DNA from: Alicyclobacillus herbarius DSM 13609
GTDB taxonomy: Bacteria; Bacillota; Bacilli; Alicyclobacillales; Alicyclobacillaceae
Length of the DNA: 64,000 bases
Assembly (NCBI RefSeq): GCF_000430585.1
Contig: NZ_AUMH01000007.1
Coordinates: forward strand, 79,043 to 143,042
Direction: 5' to 3'
In this document: piece by piece, positions 18,355-27,362 of the stretch
Position numbering within the stretch: the first letter of the stretch is position 1
How the letters are laid out: each line of letters opens with the position of its first letter
Position numbers and translations under genes: made by a program
The notes under the pieces: generated by a model
What the model saw: the letters and a program-made list of their open reading frames with translations, nothing else
Told to the model about the DNA's origin: nothing
The model's database searches: none

Positions 18355-19986
18355 TTAATCGACTGGGGCCGGCTGTGGCAGCTCGGCCGCCTGCTTGGTC
18401 TGTGGCACCAAGGCGGTCGTTTCCGCCTGCTGTTGTTCCTTCGGCGGCTGAACGCGGCGAATGAACAAGGACAGAACTAGCGCCACGGCGACAATCAGCG
18501 TCGCTACCAAGAATGAATCGTTGATTCCGTCGATGGTTGATTGCTTGCTGGCCATACCGTACATCAGCTCGGCGGCCAGGGTTTGGGCCTTATCCCCGGT
18601 AACTCCCAATGTCGCCCCTACATGCTGAATGAACTGCTGTACGGTCGGGTTGGTGATGGTCACCGAGTTTGCGTATTGCCCCATATGCACGTTGGAACGC
18701 GTGGTCATCAGCGTGACCATGATGGCTGTCCCCAGTGAGCCCGCCACGGTGCGAGCGGTGTTCGCCGCTGCCGTCCCGTGGGCGTTCAGCTGTCGCGGCA
18801 GCTGATTCAGGCCTGCGGTCATGATGGTCATCATGATAAACGACATTCCGAACATCCGCGCCGTGTACAGCCACATGATGTGCGCGTAGCTGGTCTGCAT
18901 CGTCAGGCGGCTAAAATCCCAGGTGGTAATCATCGTGATAATCAGCCCGAAGACGACCAGTGGACGCGCTCCGATGCGGTCAAACAAGGTACCGGCAATC
19001 GGCGACATGATCCCCATCAGAAGGGCCCCAGGCATCAACAGTAATCCCGATTTGAAGGGTGTAAAACCACGGATGTTTTGAATGTAAATCGGCACTAAAA
19101 TCATGGCGGCGAACATCGCCATATTGACCACGCAGCTGACGATGGTGGTCAGCGAAAACATGTCGTAGCGAAATACCTGCAGCTTCAACATTGGTTCGCG
19201 CGCGGTCAATTCACGCCAGATGAACAGGATGATCGCAATCACCCCGATGACAATCGAGCCCACCACTCGCGCATCTGACCAACCGTTGTTTCCGGCTTCA
19301 CTAAAGCCATACAAAAGGGCGCCAAACCCAATCGTCGACGTGATGAAGCCCAGTCCGTCAAAGCGCGGGTAGGTACGTTCGGTCGCGTTGCGGAGCAGGA
19401 ACACCGCAAGAATGATGTCAATGACAGCAATCGGGATGACAATCCAGAACAGCACCCGCCATGTCCAGGTTTCAATCACCCAGCCAGAAAGCGTCGGGCC
19501 AACGGCCGGGGCGAAAATCATGGCAATGCCAATCATGCCCATGGCCTTACCGCGGCTTTCCGGCGGAAACAGGTTCAACACAACCGTCATCAACAACGGC
19601 ATAATCACGCCGGCTCCCAGCGCCTGTATGACGCGCCCAAGGAGAATCACGGGGAACGACGGTGCGACGGAGCACACAAGTGATCCAACCGTGAACGCGG
19701 CCATGGCGCCAATGAACAACTGCCGGGTGGTGAATGTCCCGATAAGGAACGCAGTGATTGGGATGAGTATCCCGTTGGTCATCATGTAGGCGGTTGTCAG
19801 CCATTGGACGGTGTTGGCGCTCACGCTAAAGTCATTCATCAGTTGTGGCAGCGCCACGTTTAACAGCGTCTGGTTCAAAATGGCCACGAAGGCGCCGAGA
19901 ATCAGCGTGAACAAAATCGGCCCGACGTGTGCGTTGCCTGCTCGCTCTACTGGCTTGGTGGCCGCCTGGGCAGCTTCTACGGACAC
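18355..19986 (-). CDS. MFS drug exporter, DHA2 (EmrB/LmrB/QacA-like) family
   Basis: 543 residues with about 14 hydrophobic segments, the size and layout of the DHA2 drug:H+ antiporters. The N-terminal ILNQTLLNVALPQLMNDF stretch and the LLGRVIQALGAGVIMPLL stretch (motif C-like region) are characteristic. The start is GTG at 19986 with AAGGAG about 11 bases upstream. It lies 17 bases downstream of an EmrA-like adaptor gene, so the two very likely form one transport unit in the membrane. The substrate is unknown. A charged/Gln-rich tail after the last segment is cytoplasmic. Confidence 0.9.
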   Translation of the reverse strand: MSVEAAQAATKPVERAGNAHVGPILFTLILGAFVAILNQTLLNVALPQLMNDFSVSANTVQWLTTAYMMTNGILIPITAFLIGTFTTRQLFIGAMAAFTVGSLVCSVAPSFPVILLGRVIQALGAGVIMPLLMTVVLNLFPPESRGKAMGMIGIAMIFAPAVGPTLSGWVIETWTWRVLFWIVIPIAVIDIILAVFLLRNATERTYPRFDGLGFITSTIGFGALLYGFSEAGNNGWSDARVVGSIVIGVIAIILFIWRELTAREPMLKLQVFRYDMFSLTTIVSCVVNMAMFAAMILVPIYIQNIRGFTPFKSGLLLMPGALLMGIMSPIAGTLFDRIGARPLVVFGLIITMITTWDFSRLTMQTSYAHIMWLYTARMFGMSFIMMTIMTAGLNQLPRQLNAHGTAAANTARTVAGSLGTAIMVTLMTTRSNVHMGQYANSVTITNPTVQQFIQHVGATLGVTGDKAQTLAAELMYGMASKQSTIDGINDSFLVATLIVAVALVLSLFIRRVQPPKEQQQAETTALVPQTKQAAELPQPAPVD

Positions 19987-20003
19987 GTCACTTCAGCTCC
20001 TTG

Positions 20004-20663
20004 TCACTTATGGATGCGTACGCTCACGTTCATACCCGGAACCAGGCGCATTCCCTGATAGCCATCGAGAGAGATTTTCACCGGAATGACCTGTGTCACC
20101 TTCGTATAGTTGGCCGTGTCGTTGGATTGCGGCAGCAGCGAGAAGGTGCTGGCGGTCGCGTAACCAATTTGCGTCACGGTGCCGGTCAACGACGAACCCG
20201 GAAACGCATCGACATAAACGTCCACCGTTTGTCCAACCTTGATGTCATCGATCTCGGTTTCCTTGATGTTGGCTGTCACCCACAGGTGCTTCAAATCAAA
20301 GGAATAGGCCAGCGGTGTTCCGGCAGCCACGAACTGATTCTTGACCGCCATGTCCTGAACCACCGTACCGTCGGTGGGGGCCGTGACCTTCACGTCCACG
20401 GGAGACCGCTGTCCTGCGCTGGGCGGCACTTCCACGGTGCCAATCGTGTCCCCGCTGCTGAACGTATCGCCTAAGGTTCCTTTCCAATCCACCAGTTTTC
20501 CCGTTGCCGGCGCGCTGATTACGACTTCCTGGCCGGTTACCTGCGCGTTATCGGTCTTAATGTACTTGTTACGTTGGTCAATCCAGTAGTAGCCACCAAA
20601 CAAGATCGCGATGATAACAATCAACGCAACGATGTTAAAGATGAGTAGCCGTCTCGTTCTCAC
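20004..20663 (-). CDS. HlyD/EmrA-family membrane fusion (adaptor) protein, short form
   Basis: 219 residues. One N-terminal membrane segment (about 7-26) is followed by the family's IKTDNAQVTGQEVVISAPATG lead-in, a lipoyl-type half motif (KLVDWKGTLGDTFSSGDTIG), its second half (APTDGTVVQDMAVKNQF), and a beta-barrel ending in PGMNVSVRI. It is much shorter than Gram-negative EmrA (about 390) because the long alpha-helical hairpin between the lipoyl halves is nearly absent, which fits a cell with no outer membrane to reach. The GTG at 20663 has AAGGAGGA 8 bases upstream. It pairs with the downstream MFS exporter. Confidence 0.9.
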   Translation of the reverse strand: MRTRRLLIFNIVALIVIIAILFGGYYWIDQRNKYIKTDNAQVTGQEVVISAPATGKLVDWKGTLGDTFSSGDTIGTVEVPPSAGQRSPVDVKVTAPTDGTVVQDMAVKNQFVAAGTPLAYSFDLKHLWVTANIKETEIDDIKVGQTVDVYVDAFPGSSLTGTVTQIGYATASTFSLLPQSNDTANYTKVTQVIPVKISLDGYQGMRLVPGMNVSVRIHK

Positions 20664-20693
20664 GCGTAGTCCTCCTTAGTGGATGTCTTCTGC

Positions 20694-20722
20694 GACTGGT
20701 GTTTCCAGTCCAAAATAGTATA
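20694..20722 (-). promoter_or_regulatory. Possible -10 box and inverted-repeat operator of the exporter operon
   Basis: On the minus strand TATACT (rc of 20717-20722) is followed within about 6 bases by the perfect inverted repeat GACTGG-AAACA-CCAGTC (20694-20710). The position just downstream of the -10 is where a repressor would act. No good -35 is visible and no regulator gene is nearby, so this is suggestive only. Confidence 0.35.
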
Positions 20723-20871
20723 GATCCTAAAATAATTTTTCACGCGCACTAGTCTATCTCGCTTCATCCAGAATGTCAATGCAACGTTCATAGTGTGTAC
20801 AAGCGATTGTAGACGAATTCCTTCGTAAGCGCAGGATTGCGTGAGGAAATCCGAGCTATCGTGTGATAACC

Positions 20872-20901
20872 TTGTCTCCATGGGGATTATTGGGGTAGAA
20901 T
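20872..20901 (+). promoter_or_regulatory. Sigma-A-like promoter for yicC-remA-gmk
   Basis: TTGTCT (20872-20877) and TAGAAT (20896-20901) are 18 bases apart. Transcription would start near 20908, leaving a leader of only about 20 bases before the GTG at 20927. Confidence 0.5.
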
Positions 20902-20926
20902 AATGGTACGCTTGGAGGATTGGGTC

Positions 20927-21814
20927 GTGGATTGCCGAAGTATGACCGGATTTGGACAGGCTGTCGTGACGGCGGGAACGATACAGCTGTCAGCAGAGGT
21001 GCGTACGGTCAACCACCGTTTTTGCGACGTGGTGGTTCATTTGCCGAAACACCTTCGCGCACTGGAGGACGAGCTGCGTCACCTGGTAACTCGGCATATA
21101 CGCAGAGGACGGGCAGAGGTCACGGTCACGCTCAGCCAAGAACTAAAAGACCCTGAGGAAGTCATCAATTGGCCGTTGCTTGAGCGCTTGTGGAGTCTAG
21201 AGGGCGCGTTAATGGAACGGATGAGGACCTTGGGACGAACGGAAGTTCGACCGGCGCAGCCCTTTGAATGGTTGACGTTCCCGGGCGTGGTCCACTCTCC
21301 GGAAACGCGGCTGCAAATTGAGGACGTGCGGGTGCACGTCATGGAAGCGGTCGAACGAGCCTGTCAAGACGTCGTGGCCATGCGGCAGCGGGAAGGAACT
21401 CGTATCTGCGACGATTTGCAGGGCAAGCTGCGGGAATTGGAGGGGTTCATTCGCGACATGCGCCAACGGGCTCCGCAGCGACTGCAGATAGAGCGGCAGC
21501 GCTTAGAGGCGCGCCTGAAGGAGTGGACCGGCGCGGTTCATCCGGATAGACTGGCTGCCGAATTGGCTCTGTATGCAGACAAAGTCTCTATTGATGAAGA
21601 ATTAGCTCGCTTGGCAAGCCACCTGCATGAATTCTCGGCGTCGCTGGCAGCGGGCAGTCCCATCGGACGGAGACTGGACTTTATCGTTCAGGAGCTGCAC
21701 CGCGAGGTCAACACGATTGGCGCCAAGGCAGCGGATGCGGAGATTTCCAAGTCTGTCGTCGATGCCAAAACGATTATTGAACAGCTGCGCGAACAAGTGC
21801 AGAACATCGAATAA
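20927..21814 (+). CDS. yicC: YicC/YloC family endoribonuclease
   Basis: 295 residues from the GTG at 20927 (TTGGAGGA, 8 bases upstream), giving [12 protein letters not shown], which matches the conserved family start SMTGFG. An in-frame ATG at 20903 lacks a good site. Members of this family act as endoribonucleases in small-RNA turnover; this is from family knowledge. The conserved C-terminal DUF1732-type region, ending [42 protein letters not shown], is intact. It heads the block yicC-remA-gmk-rpoZ, the same order as yloC onwards in B. subtilis. Confidence 0.93.
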   Translation: MDCRSMTGFGQAVVTAGTIQLSAEVRTVNHRFCDVVVHLPKHLRALEDELRHLVTRHIRRGRAEVTVTLSQELKDPEEVINWPLLERLWSLEGALMERMRTLGRTEVRPAQPFEWLTFPGVVHSPETRLQIEDVRVHVMEAVERACQDVVAMRQREGTRICDDLQGKLRELEGFIRDMRQRAPQRLQIERQRLEARLKEWTGAVHPDRLAAELALYADKVSIDEELARLASHLHEFSASLAAGSPIGRRLDFIVQELHREVNTIGAKAADAEISKSVVDAKTIIEQLREQVQNIE

Positions 21815-21820
21815 GTGCGT

Positions 21821-21883
21821 GTCCGGGACGGGGTTCGGTTTAGGACGGGCGACAGCTCCAGGAGTTCTACCCCCTTTCCGGAC
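21821..21883. repeat. Short hairpin element with GTCCGGGACGGGGT ends
   Basis: GTCCGGGACGGGGT (21821-21834) and ACCCCCTTTCCGGAC (21869-21883) are near-perfect inverted repeats closing a 34-base interior. The arms resemble those of the larger element at 11936-12080. It fills most of the gap between yicC and remA and ends about a dozen bases before the remA ribosome site, so it could affect transcript stability or remA expression. Confidence 0.55.
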
Positions 21884-21908
21884 AACCTCAAATGCAGGAG
21901 GCGTGGCC

Positions 21909-22175
21909 ATGTCCATCAAGTTAATCAATATTGGGTTTGGGAACATCGTCTCGGCCAATCGTATTGTCACCATTGTCAGCCCTGAATCTGCCCCTATCAA
22001 GCGCATTGTTCAGGAGGCGCGGGAACGAGGCAGGCTGATTGATGCCACGTACGGACGCCGCACGCGTGCGGTCATTATCACAGACAGCGACCATATTATC
22101 CTATCCGCGGTTCAGCCAGAGACGGTGGCACACCGCTTGACCGCGAAGGAACAACTTTTGGAAGATGAGGAATGA
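21909..22175 (+). CDS. remA: Extracellular matrix regulatory protein RemA (DUF370)
   Basis: 88 residues, matching B. subtilis RemA (89). The start ATG at 21909 is preceded by AGGAGG (21896-21901). The sequence [20 protein letters not shown] and the [21 protein letters not shown] stretch are hallmark RemA. In B. subtilis it is a DNA-binding activator of biofilm matrix and osmoprotection genes; whether that role holds here is inferred. The stop overlaps the gmk start (ATGA). Confidence 0.95.
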   Translation: MSIKLINIGFGNIVSANRIVTIVSPESAPIKRIVQEARERGRLIDATYGRRTRAVIITDSDHIILSAVQPETVAHRLTAKEQLLEDEE

Positions 22176-22807
22176 CGACGATGACAGCCCCGAAATCGGG
22201 AATCCTATTTGTTCTCAGCGGTCCTTCCGGTGCCGGAAAGGGAACGGTTTGTGCGGAATTGATGCGGCGTGGGCTACCGATACAGGTTTCCATCTCCGCT
22301 ACGACGCGCGCCCCGCGATCTGGGGAGCAAGACGGGGTCAACTATTTTTTTAAAACGCGCGTCGAGTTTGAACGGATGATTACAGACGGACAGTTGCTGG
22401 AATGGGCCGAAGTGTACGGCAATTATTATGGTACACCAAAGACGTTCGTCGAAGAGACGCTCGCAAGTGGCCGGGACGTCCTGTTGGAGATTGATATTCA
22501 AGGTGCGATGCAGGTGAAGCGCCGGTACCCAGCAGGGGTGTTTATTTTCCTCATTCCGCCCTCGGCGGCGGAACTGCGGGCGCGGATTCTCGGGCGTGGA
22601 ACGGAGACGGAGGAATCGTTCCAACGTCGGTTTGGCGCTGCATGGAAAGAATTGCAGATGATGCGCGAATACGACTATGTCGTGGTCAATGACGAGGTGC
22701 GGCTGGCCTGTGAGCGTATCGAAGCCATCGTTGCGGCAGAGCACTGCCGAGTCTCGCGGAACCTGCACCTGTTGTCTGAATGGGAAAAGAGCAGTACAAT
22801 GTTCTGA
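22172..22807 (+). CDS. gmk: Guanylate kinase
   Basis: 211 residues. It phosphorylates GMP to GDP with ATP. The P-loop [10 protein letters not shown] starts near residue 17, followed by the GMP-binding [21 protein letters not shown] and YGNYYGTPK motifs and [12 protein letters not shown]. The ATG at 22172 overlaps the remA stop; a second ATG at 22181 is possible. Its end overlaps the longer reading of rpoZ but not the start chosen below. Confidence 0.96.
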   Translation: MTTMTAPKSGILFVLSGPSGAGKGTVCAELMRRGLPIQVSISATTRAPRSGEQDGVNYFFKTRVEFERMITDGQLLEWAEVYGNYYGTPKTFVEETLASGRDVLLEIDIQGAMQVKRRYPAGVFIFLIPPSAAELRARILGRGTETEESFQRRFGAAWKELQMMREYDYVVVNDEVRLACERIEAIVAAEHCRVSRNLHLLSEWEKSSTMF

Positions 22808-22842
22808 TGCAATCGGGATTCTCGATGAAAAGAGGGATCGAC

Positions 22843-23046
22843 TTGCTATATCCGTCCATTGACGAATTGGTGGCTTTGGTGGACAGTAAGTATGCGCTGG
22901 TTGTGGCAACCTCCAAACGGGCTCGTCAACTCCAGGAGCGAACGATGAACCAGCCCGGTTCTTCGACGACGAAAAACGTCAGTCGCGCGCTGTGGGAGAT
23001 TCACAGCGGGAAGGTCCGCTATGTGCGTCCAGACGAGGTTCGCTAA
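22843..23046 (+). CDS. rpoZ: RNA polymerase omega subunit
   Basis: 67 residues from the TTG at 22843, with AGAGGG 6 bases upstream. This start gives MLYPSIDELVALVDSKYALV, which aligns end-to-end with B. subtilis omega (MLDPSIDSL...), also 67 residues; ATGs at 22807 and 22825 would add a non-conserved extension. Omega aids assembly and stability of RNA polymerase. It sits between gmk and coaBC, the usual place in Bacilli. Confidence 0.92.
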   Translation: MLYPSIDELVALVDSKYALVVATSKRARQLQERTMNQPGSSTTKNVSRALWEIHSGKVRYVRPDEVR

Positions 23047-23068
23047 CGTACGGGGACGCAGGTGTTCT

Positions 23069-23103
23069 AGGCAGGGCGACCCAGTGAGGTTGTTCTGCCT
23101 TTT
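23069..23103 (+). terminator. Possible weak terminator/attenuator between rpoZ and coaBC
   Basis: AGGCAG (23069-23074) pairs with CTGCCT (23095-23100) around a 20-base loop, followed by TTTC. The stem is short and the T-run minimal. Confidence 0.3.
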
Positions 23104-23130
23104 CTGATGTACAAGAAAGGACGGATGCAC

Positions 23131-24342
23131 TTGGCACACTTTATCCTCGTCGGCGTGGGCGGGGGCATCGCGGCCTATAAGACGGCGGCTTTATGCAGCC
23201 AGTTGGTCAAACGCGGGTACGAGGTTCAGGTCTTGATGACCGAACATGCGACTCGTTTTATACAGCCCTTGACATTTCAAGCCTTGACCCATCGCCCGGT
23301 GTTGGTGGACACGTTCAACGAGCCGGACGCGTCCGAAATCGCCCACATTGCGGTGGCGGATCGGGCCGATTTATACGTGATTGCTCCCGCCACGGCAAAC
23401 CTGTTGGCGAAGCTAGCGGTCGGGATTGCCGATGACATGGTGACGACGACGGCGCTTGCCGTGACGGCGCCGGTGATGGTGGCTCCGGCCATGAATGTGC
23501 ACATGTTTGAACACCCAACCGTGCAGCACAACCTGGCGAACCTTAGGCAACGCGGGGTTCTCGTCATCAATCCCGGCGAAGGGCCATTGGCCTGCGGCTA
23601 TACGGGCAAAGGACGATTGGCGGAACCGGAAGACATTGCGGATGTCATTGATGCCCACTTCGCGGCGAAGGCCGACTTGGCCGGGGTGCGGGTGATGGTC
23701 AGCGCAGGTCCGACTGTGGAAGACATCGATCCGGTCCGTTATTTAAGCAACGCGTCTTCTGGAAAGATGGGCTATGCCTTGGCTGAGGCCGCTGTGGCGC
23801 GCGGGGCGGAGGTCGTTTTGGTCAGCGGGCCCACTCATTTGTCTCCGGTGCCCGGCGCGCGGCTGCTGCGGGTGCGGTCCACGGAGGATATGCTGCAGGC
23901 AGTTTTGCAGGAGTTTCCGCGCGTCGACGTGTTCATCAGCGCGGCGGCACCGGTCGACTTCCAACCCGTACAGCGCTACGAGCATAAATGGAAGAAGACG
24001 GACGGGGTGCCGACGCTGGAATTGCAGCCGACGCCCGATATCCTTTCGGCCGTGCGGGAGATTCGCCGGCCTGGCCAGGTGGTCGTCGGCTTCGCCGCTG
24101 AGACGCGCGATGTCACAAAATACGCCCGGGATAAACTGGTGCGCAAGCAACTCGACCTCGTGGTGGTCAACAATGTGGCAGAACCAGACGCCGGGTTTGG
24201 GGTGGATACCAATCGCGTGACGTTTGTTCGTCCCTCCGGCCCCGACGAGAGCCTGCCGGTCCTCAGTAAGCGTGAGGTGGCTGACCGCATCTTGACCGAG
24301 GTCGCGGCACGCTTGGCTGAGGTGAGAGACGGTGAGCGGTGA
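23131..24342 (+). CDS. coaBC: Bifunctional phosphopantothenoylcysteine decarboxylase / phosphopantothenate-cysteine ligase
   Basis: 403 residues from the TTG at 23131 (AAGAAAGGA about 9 bases upstream), giving MAHFILVGVGGGIAAYK; ATGs at 23107 and 23125 are in-frame alternatives. The two domains make 4'-phosphopantetheine for coenzyme A. The flavin-dependent CoaC part (1 to about 183) shows His72 in SEIAHI, PAMNVHM near 119 and the Cys155 substrate flap in PLACGYTGKGRL. The CoaB ligase part starts near 184 with SAGPTVEDIDPVRYLSNASSGKMG. It is followed by priA with an 11-base overlap. Confidence 0.95.
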   Translation: MAHFILVGVGGGIAAYKTAALCSQLVKRGYEVQVLMTEHATRFIQPLTFQALTHRPVLVDTFNEPDASEIAHIAVADRADLYVIAPATANLLAKLAVGIADDMVTTTALAVTAPVMVAPAMNVHMFEHPTVQHNLANLRQRGVLVINPGEGPLACGYTGKGRLAEPEDIADVIDAHFAAKADLAGVRVMVSAGPTVEDIDPVRYLSNASSGKMGYALAEAAVARGAEVVLVSGPTHLSPVPGARLLRVRSTEDMLQAVLQEFPRVDVFISAAAPVDFQPVQRYEHKWKKTDGVPTLELQPTPDILSAVREIRRPGQVVVGFAAETRDVTKYARDKLVRKQLDLVVVNNVAEPDAGFGVDTNRVTFVRPSGPDESLPVLSKREVADRILTEVAARLAEVRDGER

Positions 24343-26827
24343 GCAACAACCCAACCTGGTGGCGGAAATTGTGATTGACCTGCGCGGCAAAGGGGTCGAT
24401 CAGTGTTTCCATTACCGGGTTCCTCCCGCGCTCGCCGCGCGCATTCGTCCCGGCCAGCGCGTGGTGGTTCCGTTTGGCCGACGGACGCAGCAAGGGTTCG
24501 TGATGGCGGTTTTGGAGAACCATCCGGCGGACGACGCGGCTCTCTCCGGACGTTTACGGGACGTTGCTTACCTGGCGGATGACGAGCCGCTGCTCACCGA
24601 AGAGTTGATTGACATCTGTCGGTGGTTGCGTTGGCGCTATGTCTGCTCCTGGATTGAAGCCATACACGCCGTCTTGCCCGCGGCCTATCGAACCCGGACG
24701 GTGGAGCGAATTGCTGCCGTGGAGCCACAAGACTCGAAGGAATCCGGGCAACCCTCGGCGCAGTTGAACCCGTTTGCGGCGGAGGTGTGGGCGTTCATCC
24801 AGCAGCAGCCGCGGCGCCCAGAGGTGCTTGAGAAACGGTTTGGACCGGAAGTCTGGCTGGCCCTTAGGCAGCTGCAGGCCCTGGGGTATGTCCGCGCGAA
24901 TGTGGAACGGATCGACAAAGCTCGAGCACGTACAGTGGCCTGTCTGGAGCCACGGAAACCAGCGCCCGAATTGGTGGCTCTAGCCGAGCAGCGCCATCGC
25001 CGGGCCAAGCGCCAGGCAGAACTGCTGTTTACCCTGGCGGCGAACGGCCGTGTTGTCTTAGCGGACGTGGGTCTGCGTCCAGCGGACAAACCGGTTCGCG
25101 CACTGGTGGAGGAGGGGGCGGTCCGTCTGGTCCACGAGGAAGTGGGCCGACGAGTGGAACTCTCCGCGCGGTTCTGTGAGAACCCGGAGGCACCCCCGTT
25201 GACAGACGCACAGCAGCGTGCCTTAGCCAAGATTGAGGCCGCGCTGTCCGGAATGCTCCCTACACAGGAACTGTTGTTGCACGGTGTCACCGGCAGCGGC
25301 AAGACGGAGGTTTTTTTACAGGCGATTGAATCGGTCCGCAATCAGGGTGGTGGGGCCATCGTCCTCGTTCCCGAAATCGGCCTCACCCCCCAGATGGTGG
25401 GCCGGTTCGTGGCGAGGTTCGGACAGCAAGTGGCCGTCTTGCATTCCGGGCTTTCGACGGGTGAGCGACGTGATGAATGGGTACGCATCCGGCGTGGGCA
25501 GGCGCGGATTGTGGTTGGCGCGCGCTCAGCCATCTTCGCTCCGGTGGAGGACTTACGCCTGATTGTGGTAGACGAGGAACATGAACCTTCATATAAACAA
25601 GAGGATGCTCCTCATTACGACGCCCGGGAAGTGGCCCGGATGCGTGCAGGGCAACCCGGCCGGGTGGTCGTCCTCGCTTCCGCCACGCCGTCGCTGTCGG
25701 CGATGCACCGGGCGGAGACGGGCGCGGCTCTGGTCATGACGCTGCCCCGGCGGGTCGGCAATCGACCGATGCCGAAGGTGGAGATTGTCGACATGCGACA
25801 GGAGTTTAAGGACGGAAATCGTTCGCTGTTCAGCCGTGCCTTGGCCGACGGACTGACGAACGCCGTGGCGTCAGGGCAGCAGGCCATCTTATTCCTGAAT
25901 CGTCGCGGCTTTGCCCAGTATGTGCAATGCCGTAACTGCGGCGACAGCCTGGAGTGCCCCCATTGTGACATCACCCTGACCCTGCATCGGTCTGAGGCGG
26001 GGTGGCAGATGCGCTGTCATTACTGCGGATATCAAAGCCATCTCCCAACCGCTTGCCCACGGTGTGGGGAAAGGGCGCTGCGCTCGTTCGGTATTGGCAC
26101 CCAACAGGTGGAGACGGCCGTCCGCGAGCGCTGGCCGAACCTGCGTGTGTTGCGCATGGACGTGGATACCACGCGCCGTAAAGGCGCGCATCAAGATGCC
26201 ATTGAGCAGTTTGTTTCGGGACAGGCTGATGTTTTGATTGGGACGCAGATGGTAGCGAAAGGACTGGACTTTCCTGGTGTGACCTTCGTCGGCGTATTGG
26301 CGGCGGATACCCTGTTAGCCGTACCCGACTACCGAGCGTCCGAGCGCACGTTCGACTTGTTGGCGCAGGTGGCGGGGCGCGCGGGTCGCGGCGAGACGCC
26401 GGGACGGACGGTGATTCAAACGTTTCGGCCTGAACACTTTGCCATTCAGGCGGCGGCTCGTCACGACTATGGGTCATTCTATCGTCAGGAAAAACCGGCG
26501 CGGGAGCAGTTCTTCTATCCGCCTTTCTCGGAGCTGGCGGTACTTCTGGCCAGTCACCCGGAGGAGCGGTTGGCCCGTTCGGCCGCCGCCCGCTTCGAGC
26601 GGGAACTGCGACGACGCTTGACACCCGATTGCGCCACGGTGCTGCCGGCGCATCCGGCGGGCATTGCCAGACTGGAAGATCAGTATCGGTATCAAGTTGT
26701 GGTAAAGTATACGCGTTGGCAAGACGTTGCGGAGTCCGTTGCAGACGCCTTTCGGCTCGTACGCGAAAAGATGCGTCGTGTGGGCGGCGTCTGTGTGTTG
26801 GATGTGGACGCTGGTCGAATCGCCTGA
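24332..26827 (+). CDS. priA: Primosomal replication restart helicase PriA
   Basis: 831 residues, GTG start inside the end of coaBC. PriA recognises stalled forks and reloads the replicative helicase. The N-terminal DNA-binding domain precedes a superfamily 2 helicase core with Walker A GVTGSGKTEV near 318 and a DEEH box (VDEEHEPSYK). The zinc-binding insert has the expected paired cysteines (CRNCGDSLECPHC and CHYCGY..CPRCG) between about 532 and 585, followed by motif IV-VI including GTQMVAKGLDFPGV and QVAGRAGRG. The order coaBC-priA-def-fmt-rsmB is that of B. subtilis. Confidence 0.96.
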   Translation: MSGEQQPNLVAEIVIDLRGKGVDQCFHYRVPPALAARIRPGQRVVVPFGRRTQQGFVMAVLENHPADDAALSGRLRDVAYLADDEPLLTEELIDICRWLRWRYVCSWIEAIHAVLPAAYRTRTVERIAAVEPQDSKESGQPSAQLNPFAAEVWAFIQQQPRRPEVLEKRFGPEVWLALRQLQALGYVRANVERIDKARARTVACLEPRKPAPELVALAEQRHRRAKRQAELLFTLAANGRVVLADVGLRPADKPVRALVEEGAVRLVHEEVGRRVELSARFCENPEAPPLTDAQQRALAKIEAALSGMLPTQELLLHGVTGSGKTEVFLQAIESVRNQGGGAIVLVPEIGLTPQMVGRFVARFGQQVAVLHSGLSTGERRDEWVRIRRGQARIVVGARSAIFAPVEDLRLIVVDEEHEPSYKQEDAPHYDAREVARMRAGQPGRVVVLASATPSLSAMHRAETGAALVMTLPRRVGNRPMPKVEIVDMRQEFKDGNRSLFSRALADGLTNAVASGQQAILFLNRRGFAQYVQCRNCGDSLECPHCDITLTLHRSEAGWQMRCHYCGYQSHLPTACPRCGERALRSFGIGTQQVETAVRERWPNLRVLRMDVDTTRRKGAHQDAIEQFVSGQADVLIGTQMVAKGLDFPGVTFVGVLAADTLLAVPDYRASERTFDLLAQVAGRAGRGETPGRTVIQTFRPEHFAIQAAARHDYGSFYRQEKPAREQFFYPPFSELAVLLASHPEERLARSAAARFERELRRRLTPDCATVLPAHPAGIARLEDQYRYQVVVKYTRWQDVAESVADAFRLVREKMRRVGGVCVLDVDAGRIA

Positions 26828-26879
26828 GGGCATCCCCGCAAAGCGGTGTAGATGCCGCGCACCTGTAGGAGGAATTTAC

Positions 26880-27362
26880 ATGGCCATCCGAATCATTCGA
26901 AAGGGAAACGATCCCATTCTTCGTCAAATAGCAAAACCGGTTCCTGCTATCACTAAGGCGATTGAGAAGCTGTTGGATGACATGGCGGAGACCATGTACG
27001 ACGCAGACGGCATTGGACTGGCGGCCAACCAGATTGGTGTGGCCAAGCGTTTGGTGGTGATGGACGTGGGGCAAGGACTGGTGGAGCTCATTAATCCAGA
27101 AATCCTGGAGCGATCCGGAACGCAAACGGCGCCGGAGGCGTGCTTGTCGCTGCCTGGGCTGAGCGGAGAAGTAACGCGGGCGCGGCACGTGAAAGTGAAG
27201 GCTTTGAACCGGCGGGGGGAAGAAATCATCCTGAATGCCAGCGACTTGTTTGCCCGCTGCATCCAGCATGAAATCGACCACCTGAACGGGATCTTGTTCA
27301 CCGATTACCTGAAACCGTCTGAGATTGTGCGGCAACACGAATCCGGCGCGAAGCAAGGGTGA
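26880..27362 (+). CDS. def: Peptide deformylase
   Basis: 160 residues from ATG 26880, with TAGGAGG 7 bases upstream. It removes the formyl group from nascent chains. The three family motifs are at 44-51 (GIGLAANQ), 86-90 (EACLS) and 130-134 (HEIDH); the Cys and the two His bind the metal and the Glu is catalytic. Motif 2 is usually EGCLS, so the second position is Ala instead of Gly, a mild variant found in some members. Its stop overlaps the fmt start. Confidence 0.96.
   Translation: MAIRIIRKGNDPILRQIAKPVPAITKAIEKLLDDMAETMYDADGIGLAANQIGVAKRLVVMDVGQGLVELINPEILERSGTQTAPEACLSLPGLSGEVTRARHVKVKALNRRGEEIILNASDLFARCIQHEIDHLNGILFTDYLKPSEIVRQHESGAKQG

Noticed and set aside
20660..20881. 73-codon minus-strand frame before the EmrA-like gene
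   Set aside because: It spans the candidate -10 box and operator of the exporter operon, and has no ribosome site or recognisable motif.
21627..21908. N-terminal extension of remA
   Set aside because: It lies inside yicC in another frame; RemA is known as an 88-89-residue protein starting at 21909.
25971..27356. 461-codon minus-strand frame across priA and def
   Set aside because: Long antisense frames are common in GC-rich DNA; it is Arg/Pro/His-rich, has no ribosome site, and covers two certain genes.
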